A stretch of 64,000 bases of DNA, from the NCBI GenBank assembly GCA_963728535.1, contig CAVSKK010000001.1, positions 310,001 through 374,000 of the forward strand, given 5' to 3'. Numbering within the stretch: the stretch's first letter is position 1; each line of letters opens with the position of its first letter. A model generated the notes under the pieces. It was not told the DNA's origin. It did no database searches and was given only the letters and a program-made list of their open reading frames with translations. Source of the stretch: VAXT01 sp963728535. GTDB lineage: Bacteria; Actinomycetota; Thermoleophilia; Gaiellales; Gaiellaceae. Below, in pieces: positions 34,800-44,867 of the stretch. The translations under genes were made by a program, and so were the position numbers.

Positions 34800-35217
34800 G
34801 CGCGGTTTCGACGAGCTCGGCGGCATCGCGGACGAGCGCGATCTGGCTCGAGTTGAGGTGTGACAGCCGCTCGGCGAGCTCGGCGACCCGCCGCTCCCGG
34901 GCGCGCTGAAGAACCCGCTTTCCTTTCGGGCTTGCCTGGACGCGCACGACCCGGCCGTCGCTCGGGTCGCCCTCCCGCATGACGAGGCCGGCCCGCTCGA
35001 GGCCGGTGACGATGTGGGTCATGGTCGGAGGGCGGACCCGTTCCGCAGCGGCGAGCTCGCCCAGTGTCCTCGCGCCGCCGAAGACGAGCACCGAGAGGGC
35101 GGAGAGCCGTGCAGCGCTCAGGCCGCTGGCCGAGTCCCCGCGGGCGACGTGGCGTAGGGCATGTATCGCCGCGGAGTGAAATCGGTCTGCGGCTTCTCTT
35201 GACAGGTCGGTATTCAT
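34756..35217 (-). CDS. MarR family transcriptional regulator
   Basis: 153 aa. Winged helix-turn-helix: RTLGELAAAERVRPPTMTHI, then LERAGLVMREGDPSDGRVV, the classic MarR wing. Helical ends form the dimer interface. Its ATG (35217) lies inside a perfect 9-3-9 palindrome, so it almost certainly represses itself and the divergent ankyrin gene. Confidence 0.92.
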   Translation of the reverse strand: MNTDLSREAADRFHSAAIHALRHVARGDSASGLSAARLSALSVLVFGGARTLGELAAAERVRPPTMTHIVTGLERAGLVMREGDPSDGRVVRVQASPKGKRVLQRARERRVAELAERLSHLNSSQIALVRDAAELVETALRPSSARARPARGA

Positions 35218-35228
35218 TTAGTTACGCT
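35199..35228 (+). promoter_or_regulatory. Promoter of the ankyrin-repeat gene
   Basis: TTGACA (35199-35204), 18-bp spacer, TACGCT (35223-35228). This is the best -35/-10 pair in the window. The -10 lies inside the MarR palindrome. Confidence 0.65.
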
Positions 35229-35236
35229 AACTAAAT
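35216..35236. promoter_or_regulatory. MarR operator (perfect 21-bp palindrome)
   Basis: ATTTAGTTA-CGC-TAACTAAAT: 9-bp arms, 3-bp centre, AT-rich in a GC-rich genome. It covers the -10 of the forward promoter and the marR start codon. Confidence 0.75.
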
Positions 35237-35258
35237 ACTAGTTGGAGGAGTGGACGAG

Positions 35259-35729
35259 ATGTCGGAGTTACTGGAGGCCGTCTATCGAGGTGACCAGGCT
35301 CGAGCCGACGAGCTCCTGGCTGCGAATCCCGAGCTGGACGTCTTCGAAGCGGCCGCGGTAGGTCGAGCCGACCGGCTGCGCGAGCTGCTCGACGACGACC
35401 CGTCGCTCGCGAACGCCTGGGCGGAAGACGGCTTCCAGCCGCTCGGCCTAGCGAGCTTCTTCGGCCACGTCGAGGCCGCGCGGCTCCTCGTCGAGCGCCG
35501 CGCAGAGGTCAACTCCGCCTCGCGCAACGAGATGAAGGTGATGCCGCTGCACAGCGCGGCGGCAACGGGCGATTCGGAGGTGCGGCATGCGCTCGCAAAG
35601 CTGCTGCTCGAGGCCGGGGCGGACCCGAACTCACGCCAGCAGGACGAATACACACCGTTGATGGCGGCCGATCAACACGAGGACAAACGCCTTCGCGAAC
35701 TTCTGCTCGAGCACGGCGCTACTTCGTAA
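35259..35729 (+). CDS. Ankyrin-repeat protein
   Basis: 156 aa from the ATG at 35259, 8 nt after GGAGGAG. About four ankyrin repeats: DVFEAAAVGRADRLRELLDD, then GFQPLGLASFFGHVEAARLL (20 residues), MPLHSAAATGDSEVRHALAK and YTPLMAADQHEDKRLRELLL. No signal peptide, so probably cytoplasmic protein-protein interaction. It is controlled with marR from the shared operator. The 3' end overlaps the convergent hydrolase by 11 bp. Confidence 0.9.
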   Translation: MSELLEAVYRGDQARADELLAANPELDVFEAAAVGRADRLRELLDDDPSLANAWAEDGFQPLGLASFFGHVEAARLLVERRAEVNSASRNEMKVMPLHSAAATGDSEVRHALAKLLLEAGADPNSRQQDEYTPLMAADQHEDKRLRELLLEHGATS

Positions 35730-36468
35730 GGAACTCTGCCAGCCGCTCGTTGAAGCCCGGTGCGCGCGGGATCGAGTGGCCGGCTCCAGGCAGCACGGCG
35801 CGCTCGGTGCCGAGGCGTGTCTCGAGCACGTCGCAGATGGCGTCGAATGCCGCGTGATGCGCACCCGAGATGACGAGCTTGGGAAACGCCGTTGCGGCGA
35901 GGGCCTCGAACGGGATCTCGGCCTCGTGGGGCGGCCGCTCGACGAGCGCGGCTCGAGCGCCGGCCTCCAGGTCGGGCGGGAGCGGATCGGGAAGCTCGAT
36001 CGTGCTGCCGACGAGCGGCATGAGGAACTCGAGGTAGCCGCGAGGGTCCCGAGGCGCATCGGTGAACCTGGCCAGGAAAGCCTCCACCGCAGGGTCTCCG
36101 CGTGCGACGCCAAAGGCCGGCGGCTCGCAGACGGTCAGTGAGCTGAGCTCGGGCAGCCCGGCCGCGGCGAGCAGTGAGATGAAGCCGCCGTAGGAATGGC
36201 CGACGAGGTGGTCCCCCGGCCGGAGCAGCTCGGCGACCTCTCCAGCCTGTTCGTCGAAGTCGATCCGCTCGAGCGGAGGGTTTGGCGGATACCCCGGACG
36301 GTCGACGATCACGAGCGTGTAGTTCGCCGCGAGAGGCCGCTGCTCGGCCCACGTACTCGCTCCGTTTCCGACGCTGCCGTGGACGAGGACGACGCGCGGG
36401 CCGGAGCCGATGGTCTCGACATGCACCGAAAGCAAGCGTACAAGCTCGCCCGGTTTCGGCCAAGCCAT
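35719..36468 (-). CDS. Alpha/beta hydrolase
   Basis: 249 aa. Oxyanion segment VVLVHGSVGNG, nucleophile elbow LVGHSYGGFISL (Ser in GHSYG), probable acid in VISGAHHAAFD and catalytic His in GAGHSIPR. Substrate unknown. It is encoded divergently from the ATP synthase operon and converges on the ankyrin gene. Confidence 0.88.
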   Translation of the reverse strand: MAWPKPGELVRLLSVHVETIGSGPRVVLVHGSVGNGASTWAEQRPLAANYTLVIVDRPGYPPNPPLERIDFDEQAGEVAELLRPGDHLVGHSYGGFISLLAAAGLPELSSLTVCEPPAFGVARGDPAVEAFLARFTDAPRDPRGYLEFLMPLVGSTIELPDPLPPDLEAGARAALVERPPHEAEIPFEALAATAFPKLVISGAHHAAFDAICDVLETRLGTERAVLPGAGHSIPRAPGFNERLAEFLTK

Positions 36469-36472
36469 GCGG

Positions 36473-36501
36473 TTTTGGGCTGTTACAAGGTCTGTTATGC
36501 T
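36473..36501 (+). promoter_or_regulatory. Promoter of the ATP synthase operon
   Basis: TTTTGG (36473-36478), 17-bp spacer, TATGCT (36496-36501), then 8 nt to the ATG at 36510. No ribosome-binding site, so probably leaderless. Confidence 0.5.
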
Positions 36502-36509
36502 CGGGTCGG

Positions 36510-36713
36510 ATGGAGCCCTCGCGCCCCTCGTCGTTTCAGCCTGCCGGCGCGGGTGCCCTCATGATCGGGACGACCTCTGCCAGCGTCGGCCTGGGCGCGC
36601 TCGTCGGCTGGGGCGCCGGTTCGGCCGCGATCGGCGCGCTTGCGGGAGCCGTCGTCGGCATCCCGGCGAGCATCCTCGTCGTCTACTACCGCTACCGGGG
36701 GTACTTCACGTGA
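36510..36713 (+). CDS. AtpZ-like small membrane protein
   Basis: 67 aa. Two glycine-rich hydrophobic stretches (about 18-38 and 40-60) ending in YYRYRGYFT. First gene of the ATP synthase operon and overlapping the AtpI-like gene (GTGA). Position and size fit AtpZ/AtpI-type assembly or Mg-import accessory proteins, but sequence similarity alone is weak. Confidence 0.7.
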   Translation: MEPSRPSSFQPAGAGALMIGTTSASVGLGALVGWGAGSAAIGALAGAVVGIPASILVVYYRYRGYFT

Positions 36714-37099
36714 GCGCCGGGACGTTCACGAGCCCGCGCCCAGCGCCGAGCATCCTCTTGCCGATCGCGGCGGGGACGGGAGTCATCGTGCTTGCGCTCC
36801 CGATCTACCTCATCGCAGGCTGGCCCCTCGAGGCTTGGGCGCTCGCGGCCACTCTCTGGGCCGGCAGCCAGGCTTTGGCGTATCTCCTCGTGCGCCTGCG
36901 TGCGAAGGGGGACCTCGTGGCGTCAGGCGCGGCGGCGTTCGGCATGATGTTCCGCGCGATCGCCGTCATGGTCGTCATCCTCGCCGTCGCGGTCTCGGAT
37001 CCGCACCTCGGCCTCGCCGCCGCGATCACGTATGCGCTCGCCTACACCGTCGAGCTCGGCCTCTCGCTCGTGACGTACTTCGGGAAGCCGCCGCTGTGA
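36710..37099 (+). CDS. AtpI-like ATP synthase accessory membrane protein
   Basis: 129 aa, four predicted membrane helices (about 17-37, 41-61, 73-93, 97-117), short loops. Encoded between the AtpZ-like gene and atpB with 4-bp overlaps at both ends, the usual place of subunit I, which assists c-ring assembly. Assignment rests on topology and context. Confidence 0.75.
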   Translation: MSAGTFTSPRPAPSILLPIAAGTGVIVLALPIYLIAGWPLEAWALAATLWAGSQALAYLLVRLRAKGDLVASGAAAFGMMFRAIAVMVVILAVAVSDPHLGLAAAITYALAYTVELGLSLVTYFGKPPL

Positions 37100-37950
37100 G
37101 ACGGGCTCTGTTCATCCTCGCCACGGTCGCGCTCATGGCGCCGAGCCAGGCTTTCGCCCGTGGCGAGTTCGACCCGACCCACGAGTTCGAGCTCGATCCC
37201 TGGATCCCGATCCACATCGGGCCGCTCGACATGTCGATCAACAAGGCGGTCGTGTACCTGATGATCGGCTCGGTCGTCACCATGGCGCTCGGGATCTTCC
37301 TCATGCGCGCGCGCGTGGGCATAAGGCCAGGCACACGCCAGACCATCGGAGAGCAGCTCTACGAAGTCGCGCAGGTGCAGGTCGCCGAGCAAGGACTGCC
37401 GTCGAAGGCAATCGGCCGCTGGTTCCCCTACGTGGCCAGCCTCCTGCTCTTCATCTTCGTCGTCAACCTCCTCGGCTTCATCCCGTTGCCGCTCACGGGC
37501 GAGACGTGGCACGGGTTCCCGGTCTGGGGCATCTACGCGGCCACGTCGTCGTTGTCCGTGACGCTCGCCCTCGCGCTCATGACCTTCCTCTTCACCCACG
37601 TCGAGGGCATCCGCTGGAACGGGCCGGGGCGCTACTTCAAGAGTTGGATCCCCGAAGCGCCGCCGGCGCTGCTCGGTCTGATCGTGCCGCTCGAGATCCT
37701 CGGCCAGTTCATGCGGCTCATCTCGCTGAGTGTCCGTCTCTTCGCGAACATGCTCGCGGGCCACATCCTGATCCTGACCTTCATCGGACTCATGTTCATC
37801 CTGGAGACGATCTTCCTCGCGCCACTCGTCGTTCCGCTTGCGACCGCCTTCTACCTCTTCGAGGTCGTTATCGTCGTGGGCATCCAGGCGTTCATCTTCG
37901 CCGCCCTGTCAGCCATCTACATCGGCTCGGCCATCGAGCCCGAGCACTAG
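37096..37950 (+). CDS. atpB: ATP synthase F0 subunit a
   Basis: 284 aa. The essential arginine is in LISLSVRLFANMLAGHILI; other family blocks are VNLLGFIPLPL and FYLFEVVIVVGIQAFIFA. The N-terminus (RRALFILATVALMAPSQAFA) resembles a cleavable signal peptide ahead of the first core helix. It forms the proton half-channels against the c-ring. Confidence 0.95.
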   Translation: MRRALFILATVALMAPSQAFARGEFDPTHEFELDPWIPIHIGPLDMSINKAVVYLMIGSVVTMALGIFLMRARVGIRPGTRQTIGEQLYEVAQVQVAEQGLPSKAIGRWFPYVASLLLFIFVVNLLGFIPLPLTGETWHGFPVWGIYAATSSLSVTLALALMTFLFTHVEGIRWNGPGRYFKSWIPEAPPALLGLIVPLEILGQFMRLISLSVRLFANMLAGHILILTFIGLMFILETIFLAPLVVPLATAFYLFEVVIVVGIQAFIFAALSAIYIGSAIEPEH

Positions 37951-37959
37951 GAGGTGCAC

Positions 37960-38223
37960 GTGATCGCAACGATTCTTGCAGTAGTCGAAGGAGACGTGAC
38001 GAAAGCCGGCAAGGCGATCGGCCTCGCGCTCGGGGTCGGTCTCGGCGCACTCGGCGCCGGAATCGGCATCGGGAACATCTTCGGGTCGATGATCCAGTCC
38101 GTCGCCCGGCAGCCCGAGCTCCGCGGCGAGCTCACGGGCATCCAATGGCTCGGCTTCGCCCTCACCGAGGCGGTCGTGTTCTACGGCCTGCTCGGTTCGA
38201 TCCTCGCGTACGTCCTCGTCTAG
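37960..38223 (+). CDS. atpE: ATP synthase F0 subunit c
   Basis: 87 aa from the GTG at 37960, 5 nt after TAGGAGG; a GTG at 37954 overlaps the ribosome-binding site and is less likely. Two-helix hairpin with GLGALGAGIGIG, the polar loop ARQPE and the ion-binding Glu in ALTEAVVFYGLL. The ligand set of sodium-type rings (Gln in helix 1, Ser-Thr after Glu) is not seen, so proton coupling is expected. Confidence 0.95.
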   Translation: MIATILAVVEGDVTKAGKAIGLALGVGLGALGAGIGIGNIFGSMIQSVARQPELRGELTGIQWLGFALTEAVVFYGLLGSILAYVLV

Positions 38224-38227
38224 CCAG

Positions 38228-38764
38228 ATGACGGCACTCCTCGCAGCAAACCCGCTGATCCAGGTCACTCCCGGCCTGATGATCTGGACGTTCCTCTGCT
38301 TCGGGATTACGTTCTACGTCCTCAAGAAGCTCGCGTTCGCCCGGATCCAGGAGATGATCGACGAGCGTCGCAAGCGGATTCGCGAAGCGCTCGACGAGGC
38401 GGACCGGGCCCGCGCGGAGGCGCGGCAGATGCTCGAGGAGCACCGCGCGATGATGGCCGAGGCCAGAGGCAAGGCCGAGGAGATCCTCACCCACGCGCGG
38501 CAGGTGGCCGAGGCGCAGAAGAAGCGCATGCGGGACGAGCTCGAGGTCGACCGCAAGCGGCGGATCGAGGAGACCACGAAGCAGATCGAGGCCGAGACGC
38601 AGCGCGCCCTGGAGCTGATCCGGGCCGAGGTCGCCGAGCTGACGGTGGTCGCGACGGAGAAGGTGACGGGCAAGGTGCTCGACCAGGCAGATCACAAGCG
38701 GCTGATCGAGGACGCGGTTCGCGAGCTCGACTTCTCCGTGCTCGAGGGGTCGTCCCGGAACTAA
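38228..38764 (+). CDS. atpF: ATP synthase F0 subunit b
   Basis: 178 aa. One N-terminal membrane helix (about 13-35: LMIWTFLCFGITFYVLKKL) followed by a long charged coiled coil, then a C-terminal delta-binding end. It forms the peripheral stalk. The stop overlaps the atpH start by one base (TAATG). Confidence 0.94.
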   Translation: MTALLAANPLIQVTPGLMIWTFLCFGITFYVLKKLAFARIQEMIDERRKRIREALDEADRARAEARQMLEEHRAMMAEARGKAEEILTHARQVAEAQKKRMRDELEVDRKRRIEETTKQIEAETQRALELIRAEVAELTVVATEKVTGKVLDQADHKRLIEDAVRELDFSVLEGSSRN

Positions 38765-39299
38765 TGGCCGTTGTTGCCCGCACCTACGCGCAGGCGCTCT
38801 TCGACTCCGCAAAGGAGCAGGGCCGCCTCGACGAGGTCCGCGGCGAGCTCCAGGAGTTCGTCACGGCGCTGCACGAGGTGCCCGAGCTCGGCGCGCTTCT
38901 TCGCAATCCCCAGCTCGATCCAACCGCGAAGGCCGAGGCCCTGGCCGCGGTCATGGAGGGAGCCGACGAGCTCGTCCGGAGCTTCTTCCGCGTCGTCGCC
39001 GAGAAGGGCCGCTCCCAGATGATCGAGGAGATCGTCGGCGAGTACGAAGAGCTCGTCGCGGCCGAGGAGCAGATTCTCAAGGTCGAGCTGACGACCGCGC
39101 TCGAGCTCAGCGACACGGAGGCGACCTCGATCGTGGAGCAGATCGAGCAGGCCTCCGGCAGGCGAGTCGAAGCAACGCGCTCCGTCGACCCCGGCCTCGT
39201 CGGCGGGCTCGTCCTCAAGGCCGGCTCGCTCGAGGTCGACTCGAGCGTCCGCGGCCGTCTTGACCGTCTACGACACGAACTAGTCCAAGGAGCCCGCTC

Positions 39300-39303
<4 letters not shown>
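38764..39303 (+). CDS. atpH: ATP synthase F1 subunit delta
   Basis: 179 aa. Standard OSCP/delta pattern: N-terminal helical domain beginning VVARTYAQALFDSAKEQGRL (20 residues) and C-terminal domain with PGLVGGLVLKAGSLEVDSSV and LDRLRHEL. Links the b-stalk to the top of the alpha/beta hexamer. Overlaps atpA by 4 bp. Confidence 0.94.
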
Positions 39304-40838
<1,535 letters not shown>

Positions 40839-40844
40839 GACCTG

Positions 40845-41729
40845 ATGGCGGCGGTCCAGGACATCAAGCGCCGGATCCGCTCGGTCCGCAACACGCGGAA
40901 GATCACCCGCGCGATGGAGCTCGTCGCCGCGGCCAAGCTGAGGCGCGCCCAGGCTCGAATCGAGGCGATGAGGCCGTACGCCCAGCGGATGGAGGAGCTG
41001 ATGGTCGGTGTCGCGCGGGCCAGCTCGTCGGTTCGCGGGCTGCCGCTGCTCCAGCGGCGCGAGGTGCGGACGGCCGCGCTCCTGCCGCTGACCGGAGACC
41101 GCGGGCTTGCCGGGGCGTTCAACGCGCAGGTCCTGCGCGAAGCCTTCGCGACCGAGCGTCGCCTCCGTGACGAGGGCGTCGAGCCGCGCTGGCTCGTCTC
41201 CGGGCGGAAAGGCGCCTCGACGCTGCGCTTTCGGCGCTACGAGATCGCGCAGGCGTGGGACGGTTTCAGCGACAGCCCTCGCTACGCCGACGCACAGGCG
41301 ATCGCCCACCGTGTCTCCGAGCTCTTTGCGGAGCAGGAGGTCGACCGCGTCGTCGTCATCTACAACCACTTCGAGTCGGCCCTCACCCAGCGGGTTGTCG
41401 CCCAGGAGGTGCTGCCGCTCCCGGAGACTCTCCTGGAGGGCGGTGACGAACACTCACAGGCGCTCCTCGGAGACTTCATCTACGAGCCGGAGCCCGAGCA
41501 GATCCTCGAACGGCTGCTCCCCGTGTACGTCGAGACGACGCTCTATCGGGCGCTGCTCGAGTCGGCCGCCTCCGAGCAGGGCGCCCGGATGACCGCGATG
41601 CGCAACGCCTCGAGCAACGCCGCCGAGCTGATCGACCACCTGACCCTCCAGATGAACCGGGCCCGCCAGGCCGAGATCACGCAGGAGATCCTCGAGGTCG
41701 TCGCCGGCGCGGATGCTCTGACCGCCTAA
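40845..41729 (+). CDS. atpG: ATP synthase F1 subunit gamma
   Basis: 294 aa. N-terminal IKRRIRSVRNTRKITRAMEL (20 residues) and C-terminal ARMTAMRNASSNAAELID are the diagnostic coiled-coil ends of the rotor shaft. Last gene of the first ATP synthase block; atpD would normally follow directly. Confidence 0.96.
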   Translation: MAAVQDIKRRIRSVRNTRKITRAMELVAAAKLRRAQARIEAMRPYAQRMEELMVGVARASSSVRGLPLLQRREVRTAALLPLTGDRGLAGAFNAQVLREAFATERRLRDEGVEPRWLVSGRKGASTLRFRRYEIAQAWDGFSDSPRYADAQAIAHRVSELFAEQEVDRVVVIYNHFESALTQRVVAQEVLPLPETLLEGGDEHSQALLGDFIYEPEPEQILERLLPVYVETTLYRALLESAASEQGARMTAMRNASSNAAELIDHLTLQMNRARQAEITQEILEVVAGADALTA

Positions 41730-41792
41730 CAAGTTACTAACAAGTGGGGCCGGGCCCCGTCTGACTACGTACGACGTCGAGTCCGGCGTCGT

Positions 41793-41798
41793 TATGCT
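41793..41798 (+). promoter_or_regulatory. Candidate -10 element for oppC
   Basis: TATGCT in a GTTATGCT context like that before the atpZ-like gene, 11 nt before the oppC ATG. A small GGGGC/GCCCC hairpin at 41746-41758 lies between atpG and this element. Confidence 0.35.
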
Positions 41799-41809
41799 TT
41801 CCCTGCTGC

Positions 41810-42871
41810 ATGCCGAGCCGAGAGAAATCGCCTCAAGATGTCCTGGGCACCGGTGCGGGCCTGGGAGCGGCGGTCGCCGCCGAGACGCATTCCGAGCTCG
41901 GTGAGATCGAAGCGGTTCGCGCGCGCGGGTACTGGGAGCAGGTGTGGCGGCGGTTCCGACGCGACAAGGTGGCGATCATCAGTGCCATCTTCATCGTCCT
42001 CCTCGTCCTGACGGCCTTCTTCGGCTCACGGATCGCGGAGCACTACCTCGGCCACGGCCCGAACGCGATCTTCGTCGGCCCGCCCGCGATCGATCCGGAT
42101 CTGAACCCCAACGCTAGCCTCATGATCCGCCTGAACGACCCGTTCACACAGGAACCGACCGTCCTCATCCTCGGGGCGAGCGACCGGCTCGGTCGCGACG
42201 AGCTGCTGCGCCTGCTGAACGGCGCGCAGGTCTCGCTCGAGGTCGCAGTCCTCTCGACGTTCTTCGTGATGGTCATCGGCGTCCTACTGGGAGCGGCTGC
42301 GGGCTATTTCCGCGGCCTGGTCGACACCGTCGTGTCGCGGATCACCGAGATCACGATGGCCTTCCCCGCCCTGCTCTTCATCATCGCTCTCGCAGCGACG
42401 GTGGGGCCGAGGCTCGACGACATCACGTTAGGACTGTTCTCCAACGGGGTGATCACGCTCGTGTTGGTCTTCAGCGTGTTCGGCTGGTTCTATCCAGCGA
42501 GGATCATGCGTGCCCAGGTGCTCTCGATCCGCGAGAAGGAGTACATCGAGGCAGCCAGGATGGTCGGCGCCGGCGACTGGCGGATCATCCGCTCGCACGT
42601 TCTACCGCACCTCATGGCTCCGATGATCGTCTACTCGACGCTCATCGTCGCGCAGTTCGTGCTCGCCGAGGCCGGGCTCTCGTTCCTCGGCCTGGGCATC
42701 AAGTCGCCGACCGCGAGCTGGGGCAACATGCTCGCCGATTCGGTCGAGTTCTACACAGTGCGGCCCACGCTGATGCTGTGGCCCGGGCTGGCGGTGCTCT
42801 TGACGACGCTCGCGTTCAACCTGCTCGGAGACGGGCTTCGCGACGCGTTCGACCCGCGCAGCACGCATTGA
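41810..42871 (+). CDS. Peptide/nickel-type ABC transporter permease (OppC/DppC-like)
   Basis: 353 aa. Cytoplasmic N-terminus of about 50 residues, first membrane helix IISAIFIVLLVLTAFFG, then the permease core with five further helices and the EAA loop (EYIEAARMVGAGDWRIIRSH, 20 residues). The C-terminus SFLGLGIKSPTASWGNML and LLGDGLRDAFDPR is typical OppC/DppC. It is encoded first, before the binding protein, an unusual order for Opp operons. Confidence 0.92.
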   Translation: MPSREKSPQDVLGTGAGLGAAVAAETHSELGEIEAVRARGYWEQVWRRFRRDKVAIISAIFIVLLVLTAFFGSRIAEHYLGHGPNAIFVGPPAIDPDLNPNASLMIRLNDPFTQEPTVLILGASDRLGRDELLRLLNGAQVSLEVAVLSTFFVMVIGVLLGAAAGYFRGLVDTVVSRITEITMAFPALLFIIALAATVGPRLDDITLGLFSNGVITLVLVFSVFGWFYPARIMRAQVLSIREKEYIEAARMVGAGDWRIIRSHVLPHLMAPMIVYSTLIVAQFVLAEAGLSFLGLGIKSPTASWGNMLADSVEFYTVRPTLMLWPGLAVLLTTLAFNLLGDGLRDAFDPRSTH

Positions 42872-42972
42872 ATGAGGCCTGCTCTCGCAGGCGGAAAAGT
42901 TCGTAGCGGGCTCCACTAACATTCCCGCTCGCACCGCGTCATAGCTCTGGAGGGGGAGCGTCTCGCCTCCCC

Positions 42973-42996
42973 GGGCCGGTCGAACGGGCCGGTCGA
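42973..42996. repeat. Direct repeat GGGCCGGTCGA x2
   Basis: Two copies with a 13-bp period in the oppA leader, adjacent to a GGGGAG..CTCCCC inverted repeat. Possible regulator-binding or RNA-structure element; no T-tract. Confidence 0.35.
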
Positions 42997-43015
42997 GTTA
43001 ACGAAAGGAGTCCTA

Positions 43016-44739
43016 GTGCAAAGACGATCATGGTTCTCCATTGCCATGTTGGCGGTGGGCGTGAGCCTCCTCGTCGCGGCGGGCCCGGCGAGCAGCAGCT
43101 CGTCAAAGGCCGATCAGGCCTCGAAGGGCGCGCTGAAGAAGGGCGGCACGTTGCGTGTCGATCTTCCTGTGACGGACATCGACGACATCGATCCGTCGCT
43201 GGCGTACGGCACGACTACGTGGCACATCCAGTATTCGACAGCCCTCAAGCTCCTCAACTATCCGGATGCGGCAGCCCCGCGCGGGTCTCGCCTGATCCCG
43301 GAAGGTGCTTCGAGCTACAGGGTGTCGAAGGGCGGGCGTGTCTACACGTTCACCATCCGCCCCGGCTTCCGTTTCAGTAACGGCACGCCGGTCAAGGCGG
43401 CAAACTATGCGTTTGCGATCAACAGGGCGCTCGGCAAAGAGATTCAGTCGCCGGCGTTCCAGTTCATCGCCGACGCCAATGCGACGAACATCGTCGGTGC
43501 TCAGGCCGTGCGTGACGGAAACGCCACCAAGGCCTCGGGTGTCAAGGTCAAGGGCAGCAAGTTGACCATCACGCTCACGAAGCCGGACGCGACCTTCCTC
43601 GCGAAGATCACGATGCCGTTCTTCCAGGCGCTGCCGACGACCCTGTCCAGGCAGAACAAGGTCATCAACGTGAGCGGGTCCAACCCGCTTCCGTCGGCCG
43701 GTCCGTACTACGTGTCCGACCGTGAGCCGAACCGGCTCGTGACGATCAAGAAGAACCCGAACTACGCGAAGAACGTCTCTCGCAAGTACAAGAGGCGACC
43801 GCGCGAACCTCATCGCAGATCAACATCAAGACCGTCGTGAACCTCGAGGCGAGCTACCAGGAGGTCAGGGCGAACCAGGCGGACTACACGTACGACATTC
43901 CGCCAACCGCTCCGGCTGAGCTCGGCAGGGAATTCGGCACCACCAAGGGCCGCTTCCGTGTCACGGGCTCGAACTGCGTCAGCTACGTCGCGATGAACTC
44001 CGGCGGAACGGGCTCAGGCGCCCAGTTGTTCAACAACAACCCAAGCCTGCGCCGTGCAGTCAACTACGTCATCAACCGCAAGGCGATGGTCGACCTTTCC
44101 GGCGCGTATGCCGGCAAGCCGACCGACCAGTACCTGCCCAGCGGGTTCCCAGGGTTCAGGGAGCTCGGCAGCAAGGGCTATCCGAACACCTCGAACGTGA
44201 GCAGGGCAAGGCAGCTCGCGCAGGGCCATACGAAGAGCGGAGCGTGGAAGTACTACTACGGTCTCGCTGCTCCTGGTCCTCAGCGGATGGAGCTCGTTCG
44301 GAGCTACCTCGCGCAGATCGGGGTCAACATCGATCCGCAGGGCTTCCGCGGATTCGCAATCTACGACGCTGCGGGCAAGCGCAATTCGCCGCATGCGTTC
44401 ACGACCGGTGGTTGGTGCCAGGACTACTCCGACCCGTATGACTTCATCAACGTTCTTCTCTACGGTGGAGCACTCCAGGAAGAGAACAACAACAACCTGG
44501 CGTACTTCAACAACGCCGCTTACAACAAGCGGATGGAGAGCGCTGCGAAGCTCATCGGTGCGAAGCGCCTGAGCACCTATGCACAGCTCGAGAACGACCT
44601 GGTTACGAAGCAGGGTCCATGGGCAGCTTGGAACCAGCCGACCAACCAGTTCTTCTTCAGCAACAAGGTGGACCCGAAGAGCCTGGTCTACCAGTCGCTG
44701 TATGAGCAGTTCCCGTACAACGTCATGTCCCTGAAGTAG
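43016..44739 (+). pseudogene. Peptide ABC transporter substrate-binding protein (OppA-like), frameshifted
   Basis: The first 260 or so codons give a signal peptide (WFSIAMLAVGVSLLVAAG) and the N-lobe (GGTLRVDLPVTDIDDIDPSL, 20 residues; FRFSNGTPVKAANYAFAI). The frame breaks at about 43790-43815: the upstream frame ends in basic nonsense at 43840, while the neighbouring frame continues QINIKTVVNLEASYQEVRAN (20 residues) and runs to 44739 with the C-lobe intact (RRAVNYVINRKAMVDL). One or two small indels would restore a protein of about 570 aa. GTG start with an AAAGGAG ribosome-binding site. Because the rest of the transporter is intact, either a recent mutation or a sequence error is possible. 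Confidence 0.75.
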
Positions 44740-44768
44740 GAGGCACGTAGACGTACGGTTGTTTCAAT

Positions 44769-44802
44769 CGACGAGGCGCCGGAGAAATCCGGCGCCTCGT
44801 CG
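44769..44802 (+). terminator. Intrinsic terminator after the binding-protein gene
   Basis: A perfect 15-bp stem with GAAA tetraloop (CGACGAGGCGCCGGA-GAAA-TCCGGCGCCTCGTCG), followed by TCTTATAG. Strongest terminator-like structure seen; it separates oppC-oppA from oppB-oppD-oppF. Confidence 0.8.
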
Positions 44803-44867
44803 TCTTATAGCCCCAACTAAGCTAAGGTTTCGCATTCAAATGATCCTGGCGGAGAAGAGGTAGGTAG

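Noticed and set aside
41746..41758. GGGGC-CGG-GCCCC hairpin after atpG as a terminator
   Set aside because: Only a 5-bp stem with no T-tract; expected by chance at this GC content, so not called as a feature.
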